Of a stretch of DNA of 50,243 nt, positions 13,141 to 22,344 are shown piece by piece. The stretch lies in contig JADGDS010000007.1 in the NCBI GenBank assembly GCA_016744775.1, positions 184,890-235,132 of the forward strand, given 5' to 3'. The stretch's first letter is position 1, and the number at the start of each line of letters is the position of its first letter. The translations under genes were made by a program, and so were the position numbers. This stretch comes from Candidatus Marithrix sp. (GTDB taxonomy: Bacteria > Pseudomonadota > Gammaproteobacteria > Beggiatoales > Beggiatoaceae). Below the pieces are notes generated by a model. The model saw nothing but the letters and a program-made list of their open reading frames with translations. It searched no databases and was not told where the DNA came from.

Positions 13141-14679
13141 ATGAAAAAATTACCAATAGGAATATCAACATTAAAAAACATAATAGAAGAAAATTATCTA
13201 TATATAGATAAAACTAAAATAGCACTGGATTTGATAGAAAATGGTAAATACTATTTCTTATCAAGACCCAGAAGGTTTGGTAAGAGTCTGTTTTTAGATA
13301 CTTTAAAAGAAATTTTCTTGGGCAATCGTGAACTATTTCAAGATTTGTATATATATGATAAATGGAATTTTAATAAATATCCAGTTATTAAAATCAGTTT
13401 TGGTGGAGATTTAAGAAGTGAGGAAGCTATCAAAAATACTATTCTTTCTATATTAGATGACAATCAACAGAGATTAGAAATAGAATCTAAAAATATAGAG
13501 AATTTTGCTATATATTTTAAAGATATGATCAAAAATTCATATCAAAAACATAAGCAAAAAGTAGTAGTTTTAATAGATGAATATGATAAACCTATCTTAG
13601 ATAACTTAGATCAAATAGAAGTAGGACTAAAAGCTAAAGAAATACTAAAAAGCTTTTATACAATATTAAAAGAAAGCGATGAGTATTTGAAATTTGTATT
13701 TCTCACAGGAGTTACTAAGTTTTCTAAAGTTTCTATCTTTAGTGGATTAAATAATCTTGAAGATATAACACTTTATAAAAAATATTCTACAATTTGTGGT
13801 TATACACAAAATGATTTAGATACTAGTTTTAGTAGTTATTTAGATGGTGCAGACATGCAGAAAGTAAGAGAATGGTATAATGGATATAATTTTAATGGAG
13901 AAAGTGTTTATAACCCTTTTGATATACTTCTTTTTATAAAAAATGAGTTTACATTTAAAAATTATTGGTTATCAACAGGAACACCATCATTTTTAATTAA
14001 GCTGTTACAACAAAATAGTTACTTTATTCCAAGACTTGAGAATCTAAAAACTGATGAAAGATTAATAGATAGTTTTGATATAGAAAATATAGCTTTAGAG
14101 ACAATTCTTTTTCAAAGTGGATATTTAACTATTGATAAGATCAAAGTAAATGATTTTGAAGCATTAGATTATTATCTCAAAATACCAAATAAGGAAGTAG
14201 CCATATCTTTTAATGATATGATCATTAGATTTTTGACAAATAATAATAATCCTCTACTTATAAAAACAGATATATTTAGAAGTCTAAGAGATGCAAATCT
14301 TAAAAAGTTTAAAAAAACTCTTGTTTCACTCTTCGCCTCTATCCCTTATAATAATTATGTAAAAAATAGAATAGCAAACTATGAAGGCTATTATGCAAGT
14401 GTAATATATGCTTATATAGCCTCTTCAGGAATAGAAATAATACCTGAAGATATAACAAATATAGGAAGAATAGATTTAACGATAAAACTAGCTCAAAATA
14501 TTTTTATACTTGAATTTAAAGTTGGAAATGATGACGCTATAAAACAAATAAAAGAGAAAAATTATCATCAAAAGTATTTAAATGAAGATAAAGATATATA
14601 TCTAATAGGGATTAATTTTGATGAAGAAGAGAGAAATATAAAATATTTTAAGTGGGAAAAAGTACTGAACCATAATTAG
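13141..14679 (+). CDS. AAA-ATPase-like / PD-(D/E)XK nuclease family protein
   Basis: This 512-residue protein has the N-terminal block typical of the AAA-ATPase-like (PF09820-type) family: GISTLKNIIEENYLYIDKT, then a P-loop-like SRPRRFGKSLFLDTL and a Walker B-like VVVLIDEYDKPI. The C-terminus has the matching PD-(D/E)XK (PDDEXK_9-type) core, with IGRIDLTIKL followed by FILEFKVG. Members are widespread, often multicopy, and of unproved function; a role in mobile DNA or defence is often suggested. It is markedly more AT-rich than alaS (dominated by AAA, ATA and TTA codons), which suggests horizontal transfer. It forms the first part of the insert between alaS and its duplicated tail. Confidence 0.85.
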   Translation: MKKLPIGISTLKNIIEENYLYIDKTKIALDLIENGKYYFLSRPRRFGKSLFLDTLKEIFLGNRELFQDLYIYDKWNFNKYPVIKISFGGDLRSEEAIKNTILSILDDNQQRLEIESKNIENFAIYFKDMIKNSYQKHKQKVVVLIDEYDKPILDNLDQIEVGLKAKEILKSFYTILKESDEYLKFVFLTGVTKFSKVSIFSGLNNLEDITLYKKYSTICGYTQNDLDTSFSSYLDGADMQKVREWYNGYNFNGESVYNPFDILLFIKNEFTFKNYWLSTGTPSFLIKLLQQNSYFIPRLENLKTDERLIDSFDIENIALETILFQSGYLTIDKIKVNDFEALDYYLKIPNKEVAISFNDMIIRFLTNNNNPLLIKTDIFRSLRDANLKKFKKTLVSLFASIPYNNYVKNRIANYEGYYASVIYAYIASSGIEIIPEDITNIGRIDLTIKLAQNIFILEFKVGNDDAIKQIKEKNYHQKYLNEDKDIYLIGINFDEEERNIKYFKWEKVLNHN

Positions 14680-14775
14680 TATAACTGTTTTATCATACAA
14701 ACCACTGTTTTTAATTTTTATAGGTTTAGAGCTTACAAAACCCTCAATTTTGGTTGATATTAGGATGAAGTTCTC

Positions 14776-14930
14776 AATGTTCTGACATTAAAGGGCGCAC
14801 GGAGCGCGAACTACACGGAAGCTGCGATTGTAGCTGCGGTAGTCCAAGGTGCCGTTGCCACGGTAGGCAATACGAAGGTACGTCTGGACGGCGTTCCACG
14901 ATCCACCACGCAACACTCGGTTTTTATCTA
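14776..14930 (-). other. Putative retroelement variable region at the 3' end of the FGE-fold gene
   Basis: On the minus strand this segment encodes RGGSWN to the stop and is a GC-rich island in an AT-rich gene. Codons at expected lectin-fold variable positions are GCC, GTC, TAC, GGC, ACC, AGC and AAC, all explainable as AAC with one or both adenines replaced while the C stays. The end (TTCCGTGTAGTTCGCGCTCC) is suited to the fixed anchor next to such regions, and a small AATGT/ACATT hairpin overlaps the stop (14776-14789). No template repeat or reverse transcriptase is in the window, so it would be a remote target. This is an inference from composition and position. Confidence 0.6.
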
Positions 14931-16077
14931 TTTTATTTGAAATAATCACTTTTTCTTTACCATTATATTTATCTTCATATTCTGAACATGTCCACTCCCT
15001 GACATTCCCCAACATATCATACAATCCAAAAGGATTATGGTCATAATTTCCCACTGGAGAAGTCTTACCAAGGTTTTCATTATAATTAGCCTTAGCTTCA
15101 TCAATATCATTACCCCACCAATAATCAGTTTCCGTACCAGCTCTAGCAGCATATTCCCATTCAGCCTCAGTAGGTAAACGATAGGTTTGATTAGTTTGTT
15201 GAGTTAACCATTCTGTATAAGCCACTGCGTCATGCCAAGAAACATTTATAACAGGTCGATTATCACGTCCCCAGCATTCATCATCTGGTTTTTCTCTATT
15301 AGTCGCTTCACAAAAAAGGTCATATTCAGCAAAAGTAACCGGAAAAATCCCCATATGAAAGCTTTCCACTGATACTTCATGCACTGGTTGTTCATTATCC
15401 CTACCATTACCAGTAATATCTCCCATACGAAAGGTTCCAACAGGTATTAACACCATTTCTGGTCCTTCGCTGTTGTCTTTTAAGCGATCACGGAAAATAT
15501 CGCTCGGTTTTATTTGTTGATGTTTAAAAATTCTTTCAAATAATCCCCTCTTTTTTTCAACTTTAATTTCTGGAACCAATAATTCATCATATGTACAATC
15601 AAACAGCATCGGCAAAGTGCCACGCATTTGCCATCCAATATATTGCATACCTTCATGCTGAAAAACTATTGGAATCATATCAGGATTATTACGAGGCTTA
15701 GACAAATTAACTGGACAAATATCATCTAAAACCTCCCAAGGACTTTTTTGCATTGCAGTTTGCATTTTATCAGGCGTTAAAATAATTGCTGAAGATAAAA
15801 TTTCACTACCAACCACCTTTTGTAGCGGTTCTAAGGATTCTTTAACTTCTCTAAGATCATAAATTTTACGTTGACGATTTATCGTAATATCTTTCACAGT
15901 TTCCATATTGGGAGCATACAAAATATGATCTGATAAACGTTCAATACCAGTCGCAATTCTATCCAGATATTCTATATGAGTATTATTTTCTTTGGGTCGA
16001 AAAATACCACTAATTTTATTATAGGAATCATGAACAGTATTAGCAGCTCCAAGAAGTGAAATAAATGTTTCTATCAT
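14788..16077 (-). CDS. Formylglycine-generating-enzyme-fold (SUMF1) protein with variable-region-like C-terminus
   Basis: This 429-residue protein has an unassigned N-terminal half (1-200, no clear signal peptide) and an FGE/SUMF1 domain (about 207-427): MVLIPVGTFRMGD, VSVESFHMGIFPVTFAEYD, VINVSWHDAVAYTEWL, RLPTEAEWEYAARAG, LYDMLGNVREWTCSEY and VLRGGSWN. The fold is that of C-type-lectin-like ligand-binding proteins as well as FGE itself. The last 45 codons differ sharply in composition from the rest of the gene: roughly 59% G+C by my count, with 18 of 26 codons between Trp and Phe ending in C and none in A. That is the pattern of a diversity-generating-retroelement variable region copied from an AAC-rich template. 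An enzymatic FGE role is less likely. Confidence 0.85.
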   Translation of the reverse strand: MIETFISLLGAANTVHDSYNKISGIFRPKENNTHIEYLDRIATGIERLSDHILYAPNMETVKDITINRQRKIYDLREVKESLEPLQKVVGSEILSSAIILTPDKMQTAMQKSPWEVLDDICPVNLSKPRNNPDMIPIVFQHEGMQYIGWQMRGTLPMLFDCTYDELLVPEIKVEKKRGLFERIFKHQQIKPSDIFRDRLKDNSEGPEMVLIPVGTFRMGDITGNGRDNEQPVHEVSVESFHMGIFPVTFAEYDLFCEATNREKPDDECWGRDNRPVINVSWHDAVAYTEWLTQQTNQTYRLPTEAEWEYAARAGTETDYWWGNDIDEAKANYNENLGKTSPVGNYDHNPFGLYDMLGNVREWTCSEYEDKYNGKEKVIISNKIDKNRVLRGGSWNAVQTYLRIAYRGNGTLDYRSYNRSFRVVRAPCAL

Positions 16078-16193
16078 ATTAATAGATTCCTTGCTAATTT
16101 AAGTTTTTGTTGATGATGATATATACTATTACGTATTCGTGTAGAGTACAACTAATAATAATAAGCTATGTACAGGACATAATCTGGCATTAC

Positions 16194-16288
16194 TTAGTAA
16201 AGCATGTAGCGACACAAGGTGGTGAGCGTGCTGATATGGCTCAGGGTGGGGGAAATAATCCTGCTAAGTTGAGTGGGTGGTAAGTCCC
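16194..16288 (+). pseudogene. Decayed duplicate of the alaS 3' end
   Basis: This stretch matches alaS 12912-13043 almost base for base, with two internal deletions: 12 bases (after CGACACAAG) and about 25 bases (after GAGT), plus a few substitutions. The alaS stop region is altered. It cannot encode a functional product. It lies just past the accessory module that follows the intact alaS gene and just before the 3' end of glnA. Confidence 0.93.
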
Positions 16289-16304
16289 CTATAGAAGCGG
16301 GACT
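16283..16304. terminator. Possible hairpin between the alaS relic and glnA
   Basis: AGTCCC (16283-16288) pairs with GGGACT (16299-16304) around a 10-base loop. It sits 15 bases after the minus-strand glnA stop. A weak T-rich stretch follows only on the plus strand, so its use as a terminator is uncertain. Confidence 0.4.
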
Positions 16305-16318
16305 AATATTTATTAGTT

Positions 16319-17728
16319 TTATAAACTATAATACATATCAAATTCAACTGGATGAGTTGTCATACGTAAACGTGTTACTTCTTCCATTTTTAGTTCAATA
16401 TAAGCATCAATTACATCATTAGTAAATACGCCACCAGCTAATAAAAATTCACGATCTTGATCTAATGCCTCTAAAGCTTGATTTAATGAGGAACAGATGG
16501 TTGGGATTTGTTTTGCTTCTTCAGCTGGAAGATCATATAGATCTTTATCCATAGCTTCGCCGGGATCAATTTTGTTTTGAATTCCATCTATACCTGCCAT
16601 CAACATTGCTGTAAATGCAAAATATGGATTTGCTGTTGAATCAGGGAAACGGATTTCAATACGACGCCCTTTAGGATTCGTTACATAAGGAATACGTATT
16701 GATGCTGAACGATTACGTGCAGAATATGCTAAAAATGTTGGAGCTTCAAAGCCGGGAACTAAGCGTTTATAGCTATTTGTACTTGCATTAGCAAAGGCGT
16801 TGATAGCACGAGCATGTTTTAGAATTCCGCCGATGTAATAAAGAGCGGTTTCTGATAAGTTACCATATTTATCACCAGCAAATAGGTTGGTACCATCTTT
16901 AGTTAAAGATTGATGTACGTGCATACCATTACCATTATCACCTACTATTGGTTTAGGCATAAAAGTAGCAGTCTTACCATAGCCATGAGCAACATTAAAT
17001 ATTACATATTTAAGTATTTGAACTTCATCAGCTTTTTTTACTAAGGTATTAAAGTCAACGCCAATTTCACATTGTCCAGCGGTAGCGACTTCATGGTGAT
17101 GAACTTCAGTTTTGATTCCCATTTCTTCAATGGTGGAACACATTGCAGCACGGATGTCATGTAAGGAATCAACTGGTGGAACTGGGAAATAACCGCCTTT
17201 AGTAGATGGACGATGTCCCATATTACCATCATCATAAACTTTTTCAGAATTCCAACCAGCTTCTTCTGAATCAATTTCACAAAATGAACCGCTAATATCT
17301 GAACCCCAACGAACATCATCAAAAATGAAAAATTCATTTTCTGGACCAAAATAGGCTGTATCAGCAATGCCTGTTGATTTTAAATAATTTTCTGCGCGTT
17401 CTGCTAATGAACGTGGATCGCGTTCATAACCTTGCATGGTATTAGGTTCGATTACAGAACAACGAATATTTAAGGTTGTATCATCAAAGAATGGATCCAA
17501 AACAGCAGTTTCTGGATCAGGCATTAAGATCATATCAGATTCATTAATACCTTTCCAACCTGCAATTGAGGAACCATCAAACATTTTGCCTTCAGTAAAA
17601 AAGTCTTCATCAACTTGATGTGTAGGTATAGTTACGTGTTGCTCTTTACCTTTAGTATCCGTAAAACGTAGATCAACAAATTTAACTTCTTCGTCTTTGA
17701 TCATATTTAGTACGTTATCTTTGGACAA
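16319..17728 (-). CDS. glnA: Glutamine synthetase, type I
   Basis: GlnA condenses glutamate and ammonia with ATP hydrolysis to make glutamine; with GltBD (also in this window) it forms the GS-GOGAT ammonium assimilation cycle. The 469-residue length and motifs fit GSI-beta: [18 protein letters not shown], the ATP/metal block [16 protein letters not shown], the NRSASIRIP block and the adenylylation loop DLYDLP with Tyr398. The adenylylation tyrosine implies control by GlnE. No sigma-54 (GG-N10-GC) site is evident in the 170 bases upstream. The neighbouring ATPase gene is divergent. Confidence 0.98.
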   Translation of the reverse strand: MSKDNVLNMIKDEEVKFVDLRFTDTKGKEQHVTIPTHQVDEDFFTEGKMFDGSSIAGWKGINESDMILMPDPETAVLDPFFDDTTLNIRCSVIEPNTMQGYERDPRSLAERAENYLKSTGIADTAYFGPENEFFIFDDVRWGSDISGSFCEIDSEEAGWNSEKVYDDGNMGHRPSTKGGYFPVPPVDSLHDIRAAMCSTIEEMGIKTEVHHHEVATAGQCEIGVDFNTLVKKADEVQILKYVIFNVAHGYGKTATFMPKPIVGDNGNGMHVHQSLTKDGTNLFAGDKYGNLSETALYYIGGILKHARAINAFANASTNSYKRLVPGFEAPTFLAYSARNRSASIRIPYVTNPKGRRIEIRFPDSTANPYFAFTAMLMAGIDGIQNKIDPGEAMDKDLYDLPAEEAKQIPTICSSLNQALEALDQDREFLLAGGVFTNDVIDAYIELKMEEVTRLRMTTHPVEFDMYYSL

Positions 17729-17897
17729 TTTTATACTCCTATAAATGCAATAATGAAATTAGTTAGTTTTAATATTATCATAATTCTTCAATTATTAAAC
17801 TCATACATAAATTTATTTAATGATAATAAATATTAATGACAACATTCCAGACACTCATTTGTTATAATCCAGACATTTTCAAAGTCACACTTTCAAT

Positions 17898-19118
17898 ATG
17901 TCTGGATTAAAAAGAAATATAACTGAATCAATTAACTATTTATTAAACAATTTTCCTTGTGTGGTAATTTTAGGAGCTAGGCAAGTAGGAAAGTCAACAT
18001 TATTAAAGCAAATTTTGCCTAATGCAAGTTTTTTTGATTTGGAACGAGATGCTGATTTTCAACGCATTAACAATGATCCTGAATTGTTATTACAAGAAAC
18101 TAATCGACCGATTATATTTGATGAGGCTCAAATTTCAGCGTCTTTATTTAAGGCTTTACGTGTGGAAATTGATAAAAATCGAGATCAGGCTGGACAATTT
18201 TTATTAAGCGGCTCTAGTTCACCTCAATTATTAAAGCATATTAGTGAAACTTTAGCTGGTAGAGTAGCTATTGTAGAATTAGATCCATTTCAATGGCAAG
18301 AAGCTTTGAAAAAAAACTATCCTGATTTAATAACAGCACTATTAGAAGGAAAATTTAAATCTTTACAGTCAAACTTTAATAAGCGCGAATTATTAGAATT
18401 ATGTTTATATGGAGGCTATCCAGAACCCTTTTTAAAACGCCATGATGCAAAATTTTTCAGACTTTGGATGGAAAATTATATTAAAACTTATGTAGAAAGA
18501 GACATTCGCGCCTTATTTCCAACTTTACAATTAGATGTATATAAACGTTTTGTACAAATGCTAGCTTATGCAAGCGGCGAAATTATCAATAATTCAAATT
18601 TTGCTCGTTCACTTGATGTTTCACAACCGACTATAAAAAACTATTTAAACATCATAGAAGGCACGTTTTTATGGAGAAAAATTCCTTCCTACCAAAAAAA
18701 TCTAACAAAACGCATTATAAAAATGCCCAAAGGATATTTACGCGACACTGGTTTAATAAATTATTTTTTAAGAATTCAGACAGTTAATGATTTAAAATCT
18801 CATCCTCAATTTGGAAGAATTTGGGAAATATTTATTTCAGAACAATTAATTCGCCACTTTAAAAACAACATTGAAAATATAGAATATTTCTATTATAGAA
18901 CACAGAATCAAGCAGAAATTGATTTAATAATTGAAACCCAAACAGGCTTAATACCAATTGAAATAAAATCAGGCTTCTCAAGTTCAAAGCGTCAAATACA
19001 AACATTGCAAAGATTTATTGAAGAACACGATTGCCCATTTGGATTATTAATTAATAATGGTGATGAAATTTTTAAATTAAGTCAAAATATTTATCAGTTG
19101 CCAGCTATTTATTTATAA
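17898..19118 (+). CDS. AAA family ATPase with DUF4143-type C-terminus
   Basis: The 406-residue protein has a Walker A motif GARQVGKST (26-34), Walker B PIIFDEAQ with Asp75-Glu76, a sensor-like LLSGSSSPQLL, then a winged-helix-like stretch (SLDVSQPTIKNYLNIIEGT) and a C-terminal nuclease-like core QAEIDLIIE followed by PIEIKSG. This is the common ATP-binding protein family (AAA_14 plus DUF4143) found in mobile and accessory regions; the function is not established. The gene stands alone between glnA (divergent) and a palindromic element. Its strongly AT-rich codon use is consistent with transfer. Confidence 0.85.
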   Translation: MSGLKRNITESINYLLNNFPCVVILGARQVGKSTLLKQILPNASFFDLERDADFQRINNDPELLLQETNRPIIFDEAQISASLFKALRVEIDKNRDQAGQFLLSGSSSPQLLKHISETLAGRVAIVELDPFQWQEALKKNYPDLITALLEGKFKSLQSNFNKRELLELCLYGGYPEPFLKRHDAKFFRLWMENYIKTYVERDIRALFPTLQLDVYKRFVQMLAYASGEIINNSNFARSLDVSQPTIKNYLNIIEGTFLWRKIPSYQKNLTKRIIKMPKGYLRDTGLINYFLRIQTVNDLKSHPQFGRIWEIFISEQLIRHFKNNIENIEYFYYRTQNQAEIDLIIETQTGLIPIEIKSGFSSSKRQIQTLQRFIEEHDCPFGLLINNGDEIFKLSQNIYQLPAIYL

Positions 19119-19147
19119 TTTACTGGCGTTAGATTACAGGTCTTAAA

Positions 19148-19229
19148 AACTACAGGGATTGCATATAAGCAAGGATAAAAGTAAGGTATATATCTATATT
19201 ATCCCTGTTTATATGCAATCCCTGTAGTT
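19148..19229. repeat. MITE-like palindromic element, copy 1
   Basis: An 82-base element has 31-bp terminal inverted arms (19148-19178 and 19199-19229), matching at 29 of 31 positions and beginning AACTACAGGGATTGCATATA. A second copy is at 41822-41900. The core between the arms differs between copies while the ends are conserved, as in non-autonomous mobile elements or hairpin-forming repeats. It encodes no protein. It lies 30 bases after the AAA/DUF4143 gene. Confidence 0.85.
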
Positions 19230-19285
19230 ATAGGTTCCACTTATTAAATTATTTTTCTGTACTTAATAACAATATATTCAATTCT

Positions 19286-19897
19286 TTATCTGGAACAACA
19301 GTAAAAGTTTACATCATTGACGGAAGTATCATCTCCTTTTCCTTTTTTAGGTTCTATTTTAAGAGACATTCCGCAAATTGCACTACCACGAGGACAGTAA
19401 ACAAAAGGACCCCAACGTCCCCAAGGACCACCATTTGATGGCGTTAAACTTACACCGCTTGAACATATAATATCCATGCTATTAGCCGCAGTATCGTCTC
19501 CATCTCCTCGGGGAGATTCAACACGTAGTCTAAAAGCACGAGCATAATCAGCTCGCGATCCACACATAGTCTGACTTCCCCAACGTCCCCAATTTGGAGA
19601 ACCGCCGGAAACAACTCTGTCCTTAATTTGACCCCTTTGATTGGCACAGAGCAATTTAATATTATTAAGTGCTGTATCATCTCCTTTTCTTCGGGAAGAC
19701 TCTACTTTTAGTGCAAATCCTCTGACATAGGTTCTAGGACGACAAAATCTTGCTTGTTGCCAGCTACCCCACTTTCCACCAACTTTGGAATTGATTTGGG
19801 TAACAACATCGTTTCTATAATTAGTCCAAGCTTGCAAATTGGGTATAAAAGACAAAAGAAAAATATAAAAAAACAATTTCATAAATAGTTTTTTCAT
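19286..19897 (-). CDS. Secreted vitelline-membrane-outer-layer-protein-I-like protein
   Basis: The product is 203 residues with a signal peptide (MKKLFMKLFFYIFLL, cleaved near NLQA-W). The start is set at 19897 because AAAGGTAG lies just upstream; an in-frame ATG 17 codons earlier has no such site and precedes the hydrophobic segment. The mature part has three repeats, each with a GxWG element (GKWGSWQ, PNWGRWG, GPWGRWG), one or two Cys, FxL(K/R)V/IE and GDDT-x2-N. This pattern is the hallmark of the three-sheet beta-prism of animal VMO-I proteins. Function in bacteria is unknown; cell-surface or glycan binding is a reasonable guess. Paired Cys suggest disulfides in the periplasm or outside the cell. 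Confidence 0.8.
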   Translation of the reverse strand: MKKLFMKLFFYIFLLSFIPNLQAWTNYRNDVVTQINSKVGGKWGSWQQARFCRPRTYVRGFALKVESSRRKGDDTALNNIKLLCANQRGQIKDRVVSGGSPNWGRWGSQTMCGSRADYARAFRLRVESPRGDGDDTAANSMDIICSSGVSLTPSNGGPWGRWGPFVYCPRGSAICGMSLKIEPKKGKGDDTSVNDVNFYCCSR

Positions 19898-19976
19898 GAT
19901 TTCTACCTTTAATATTATGGATGAACTGCTAATATTATCACATTTCATAAATAATTAAAATTATAGATAAATTGAT

Positions 19977-21125
19977 TTAACTATAATAAATATTAATAGT
20001 ACTAATAAGATTAGTATGATCAGCCAATTCACTAAAACATTGAGATAAATCTGCCGCTTCTTCAAGGTTTGTTACTATATTTAATGGTAAATAAACATCC
20101 ACTGTTAATTTACCTGCTATATAATGTAAGGTAATTTGTTCAATATGTTTAGTAACTGCTAAGCCATACCAACATGCTTGCAAATCATTAACAACCTTGC
20201 TGCGTAAAGGTAAATTCAAATTCAATTTACACTGATCATCATTTTCAGGATCAATATGTACCATTACGTCGCTGATTTCTTCAAATTTATCAATTAAAGT
20301 AGATTTAACTGTTTCAGCAATATAATGACCCTCAGATACACTGATATAAGGATCAACTAAGATATGCACATCAACTAAAGCATTATGTGCCATTTTGCGA
20401 GTACGTAATTCATGTAAAGCACATACTCCTTCAACTGATTCAATAGTTTCAGTAATTTGATTGATTTTATTTTGATCTAATCCAGTATCAACTAATTCCT
20501 TAAAACTACTCATCATTAATGACCATCCAATATGAGCAATCATGAAACTAACCCCAATTGTAGCTATAGCATCTAGCCAAGAAAAACCAACTAAAGTTCC
20601 AGCAATACCAATTAATACAATAAATGAAGATATAGCGTCACTACGGTGATGCCAAGCATTAGCGCGTAACATTGGAGAACGCACTTTTTTGGCAATATAG
20701 ATTGTATATTGATATAAAATTTCCTTAGTCACCAATACAATGGCGGTTATTACCAAGGTAATTGCTGTGGGTTGTAATAATAATTCAGGAAAAAGTAAGC
20801 GTCGTATAGCATCTATAAATATCCCGACTGCAACCAAGAATAATAATAAACCAACAGCAACAGTAGCAACAGTTTCAAAACGAGCATGACCATAGGGATG
20901 TTCATCATCAGCATCTTCACTACTAAACTTAGCAGCAACTAACACTAAAGCATCACTAATTAAATCAGACAAAGAATGTAAGGCATCAGCAATTAAAGCT
21001 TGAGAATGCCCAATAATTCCAAATATAAATTTTATGATAGTTAATAAAATATTAACTAATACCCCTACAAGGGTAACATTGCGTATTGCGATATAACGGT
21101 CGTTTGATGATAGAGTTTTAGACAT
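19977..21125 (-). CDS. Cation diffusion facilitator (CDF) family transporter
   Basis: CDF proteins export divalent metals (Zn, Co, Mn or Fe) in exchange for protons. The 382-residue protein has six hydrophobic segments, the TM2 site HSLSD (His50, Asp54), the cytoplasmic loop DDEHPYGHARFE, and the TM5 site HHRSDAISS. The His-Asp/His-Asp arrangement is commonly linked to zinc transport, so zinc is the most likely substrate. The C-terminal cytoplasmic region contains the usual dimerisation domain with metal-binding residues (HELRTRKMAHNALVDVHILVD, VMVHIDPEND), followed by an extra ferredoxin-like-sized tail. It is divergent from the ABC operon across the DarTG relic. Confidence 0.93.
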   Translation of the reverse strand: MSKTLSSNDRYIAIRNVTLVGVLVNILLTIIKFIFGIIGHSQALIADALHSLSDLISDALVLVAAKFSSEDADDEHPYGHARFETVATVAVGLLLFLVAVGIFIDAIRRLLFPELLLQPTAITLVITAIVLVTKEILYQYTIYIAKKVRSPMLRANAWHHRSDAISSFIVLIGIAGTLVGFSWLDAIATIGVSFMIAHIGWSLMMSSFKELVDTGLDQNKINQITETIESVEGVCALHELRTRKMAHNALVDVHILVDPYISVSEGHYIAETVKSTLIDKFEEISDVMVHIDPENDDQCKLNLNLPLRSKVVNDLQACWYGLAVTKHIEQITLHYIAGKLTVDVYLPLNIVTNLEEAADLSQCFSELADHTNLISTINIYYS

Positions 21126-21129
21126 AATG

Positions 21130-21166
21130 ATATAATAACAAATTATTTATACAAAGTGAGAAGATG
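21130..21166. repeat. 37-bp direct repeat, left copy
   Basis: This 37-base sequence is identical to 22345-22381. The right copy is the leader, including the ribosome-binding site GAGAAG, of the ABC transporter ATPase gene. The left copy ends exactly where that gene would begin and is followed instead by the DarTG relic. The pair therefore marks the edges of a 1.2-kb insertion. Confidence 0.9.
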
Positions 21167-21239
21167 TATAAATTACCATTTTTGATAAAATATTTTTCTT
21201 TAAATCTAGTGCCCAAGCTGTTGATGCTTCACAAAATAA

Positions 21240-21428
21240 ATTTATAATAACTTTCCAGATGGAAGACGTTTAAGACAATCTGAGTTTCTTGTCTATAAAA
21301 AATTTGATTTGGATCTTGTTGAATTGGTAGGTGTCTATAATATTTATAATCTTAACACTGTAATGAGCTTAGTTGCTACTTTACCAGACCAACCAAGTGT
21401 TGAGATTAAACTAGATTGGTTCTTTTAA
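21240..21428 (+). pseudogene. DarT-like toxin, C-terminal fragment
   Basis: An open frame without a usable start encodes a tail like that of DarT DNA ADP-ribosyltransferases: FPDGRRLRQSEFLVYKKF, then DLVELVGVYN and a closing IKLDWFF. The N-terminal catalytic part is missing; an in-frame stop at 21237 and no recognisable sequence further upstream indicate deletion. The stop codon overlaps ATG of the following DarG frame (TAATG), as in intact darTG operons. The toxin is not functional. Confidence 0.72.
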
Positions 21429-21439
21429 TGGAGAATAGC

Positions 21440-21913
21440 ATGATTAAATTAAAAACTGGAAATATATTAAAAGATGAGTCAGAAGCCATTGTGAACACCG
21501 TAAACTGCGTGGGAGTTATGGGTAAAGGTTTAGCTTTGCAGTTTAAAAAGGCTTATCCTGATAACTTTAAACAATATAAATCAGCATGTGATAAAGGCTT
21601 AGTCAAAATTGGAAAAATGTTTGTAACTAAACATACTGATATGATAAATAATCAATGGATTATGAACTTTCCGACAAAAAATCATTGGAGGGGAAGTTCA
21701 AAAATAGATTATATCGATTTGGGGCTAATGGATTTAGTTAATCAAGTTAAAAAACTGAAAATTAAGAGCATTGCAATCCCTCCATTAGGAACTGGGCTTG
21801 GAGGGCTAGACTGGAATATTGTCAAAGAAAAAACTATAGAAGCATTTGCTGATCTAAATAGTGTTGAAGCTATAATTTATGAGCCAAAAGGGAATCCTAA
21901 AGCTCAAGAATAA
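21440..21913 (+). pseudogene. DarG-like antitoxin, macrodomain portion
   Basis: Starting at Met 21440, with GGAG six bases upstream, the sequence encodes an intact-looking macrodomain: MIKLKTGNILKDESEAIVNT, NCVGVMGKGLALQFKKAYP, NFPTKNHWRG and PPLGTGLGGLDW. These are the ADP-ribose-binding and DarG family motifs; DarG reverses ADP-ribosylation of DNA by DarT. It ends early (GNPKAQE-stop) at a frameshift or small deletion; the rest of DarG continues in another frame. The macrodomain may still fold, so residual de-ADP-ribosylating activity is possible. Confidence 0.8.
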
Positions 21914-22312
21914 AGGCTACGAATGTACAAAAATAGAAGTTCAAAAATTAGCCTATTTTTTACAAGAATCAGGGATTGATCTTAGGCTTAGATATGTAGC
22001 TCATAACTTTGGACCATATGCCGATAATTTAAATCATGTTTTTGAAAGAATCGATGGGCATTTTATTACTGGATTTGGTGATCGTGTTAATACTTCAGAG
22101 ATCAAGTTAGTTAGCTCGTCTATTATTGAAGACCATTGAGCATGGAAGTTTTGGCTACTGTACACTGGGTGTTAAAGCATGAGAACTATCAAAAACAAAA
22201 CGATGAAGGCATAAAAAAATTTATATATAAATGGAATGAGCATAAAGCTTCTTGGCGAGATTCTTATATTAAAAAATCAATTTCTAGGTTAGAAAAATAT
22301 TGCTGGGTTTAG
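21914..22312 (+). pseudogene. DarG-like antitoxin, broken C-terminal portion
   Basis: Two disconnected frames continue the DarG family sequence. The first (to the stop at 22137-22139) reads KIEVQKLAYFLQESG, NFGPYADNLNHVFE and GHFITGFGDRV. The second (22142-22312) reads MEVLATVHWVLK, then KWNEHKASW and ends in CWV. In intact DarG these form one C-terminal domain that binds and blocks DarT. At least one frameshift and one internal loss separate them. The whole locus is a decayed DarTG module. Confidence 0.78.
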
Positions 22313-22344
22313 AATTAAATGGTTGGCTAAAGATTTTAATTTTC

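Noticed and set aside
12912..16288. A reverse transcriptase or template repeat near the FGE-fold gene
   Set aside because: No reverse-transcriptase motif (such as YxDD) occurs in any long frame here and no second GC-rich AAC-run segment is seen.
17823..19995. Shared 15-base AT-only word (ATAATAAATATTAAT) on either side of the AAA/DUF4143-VMO region, as a further flanking repeat
   Set aside because: Such words arise by chance in this AT-rich sequence; no wider similarity surrounds it.
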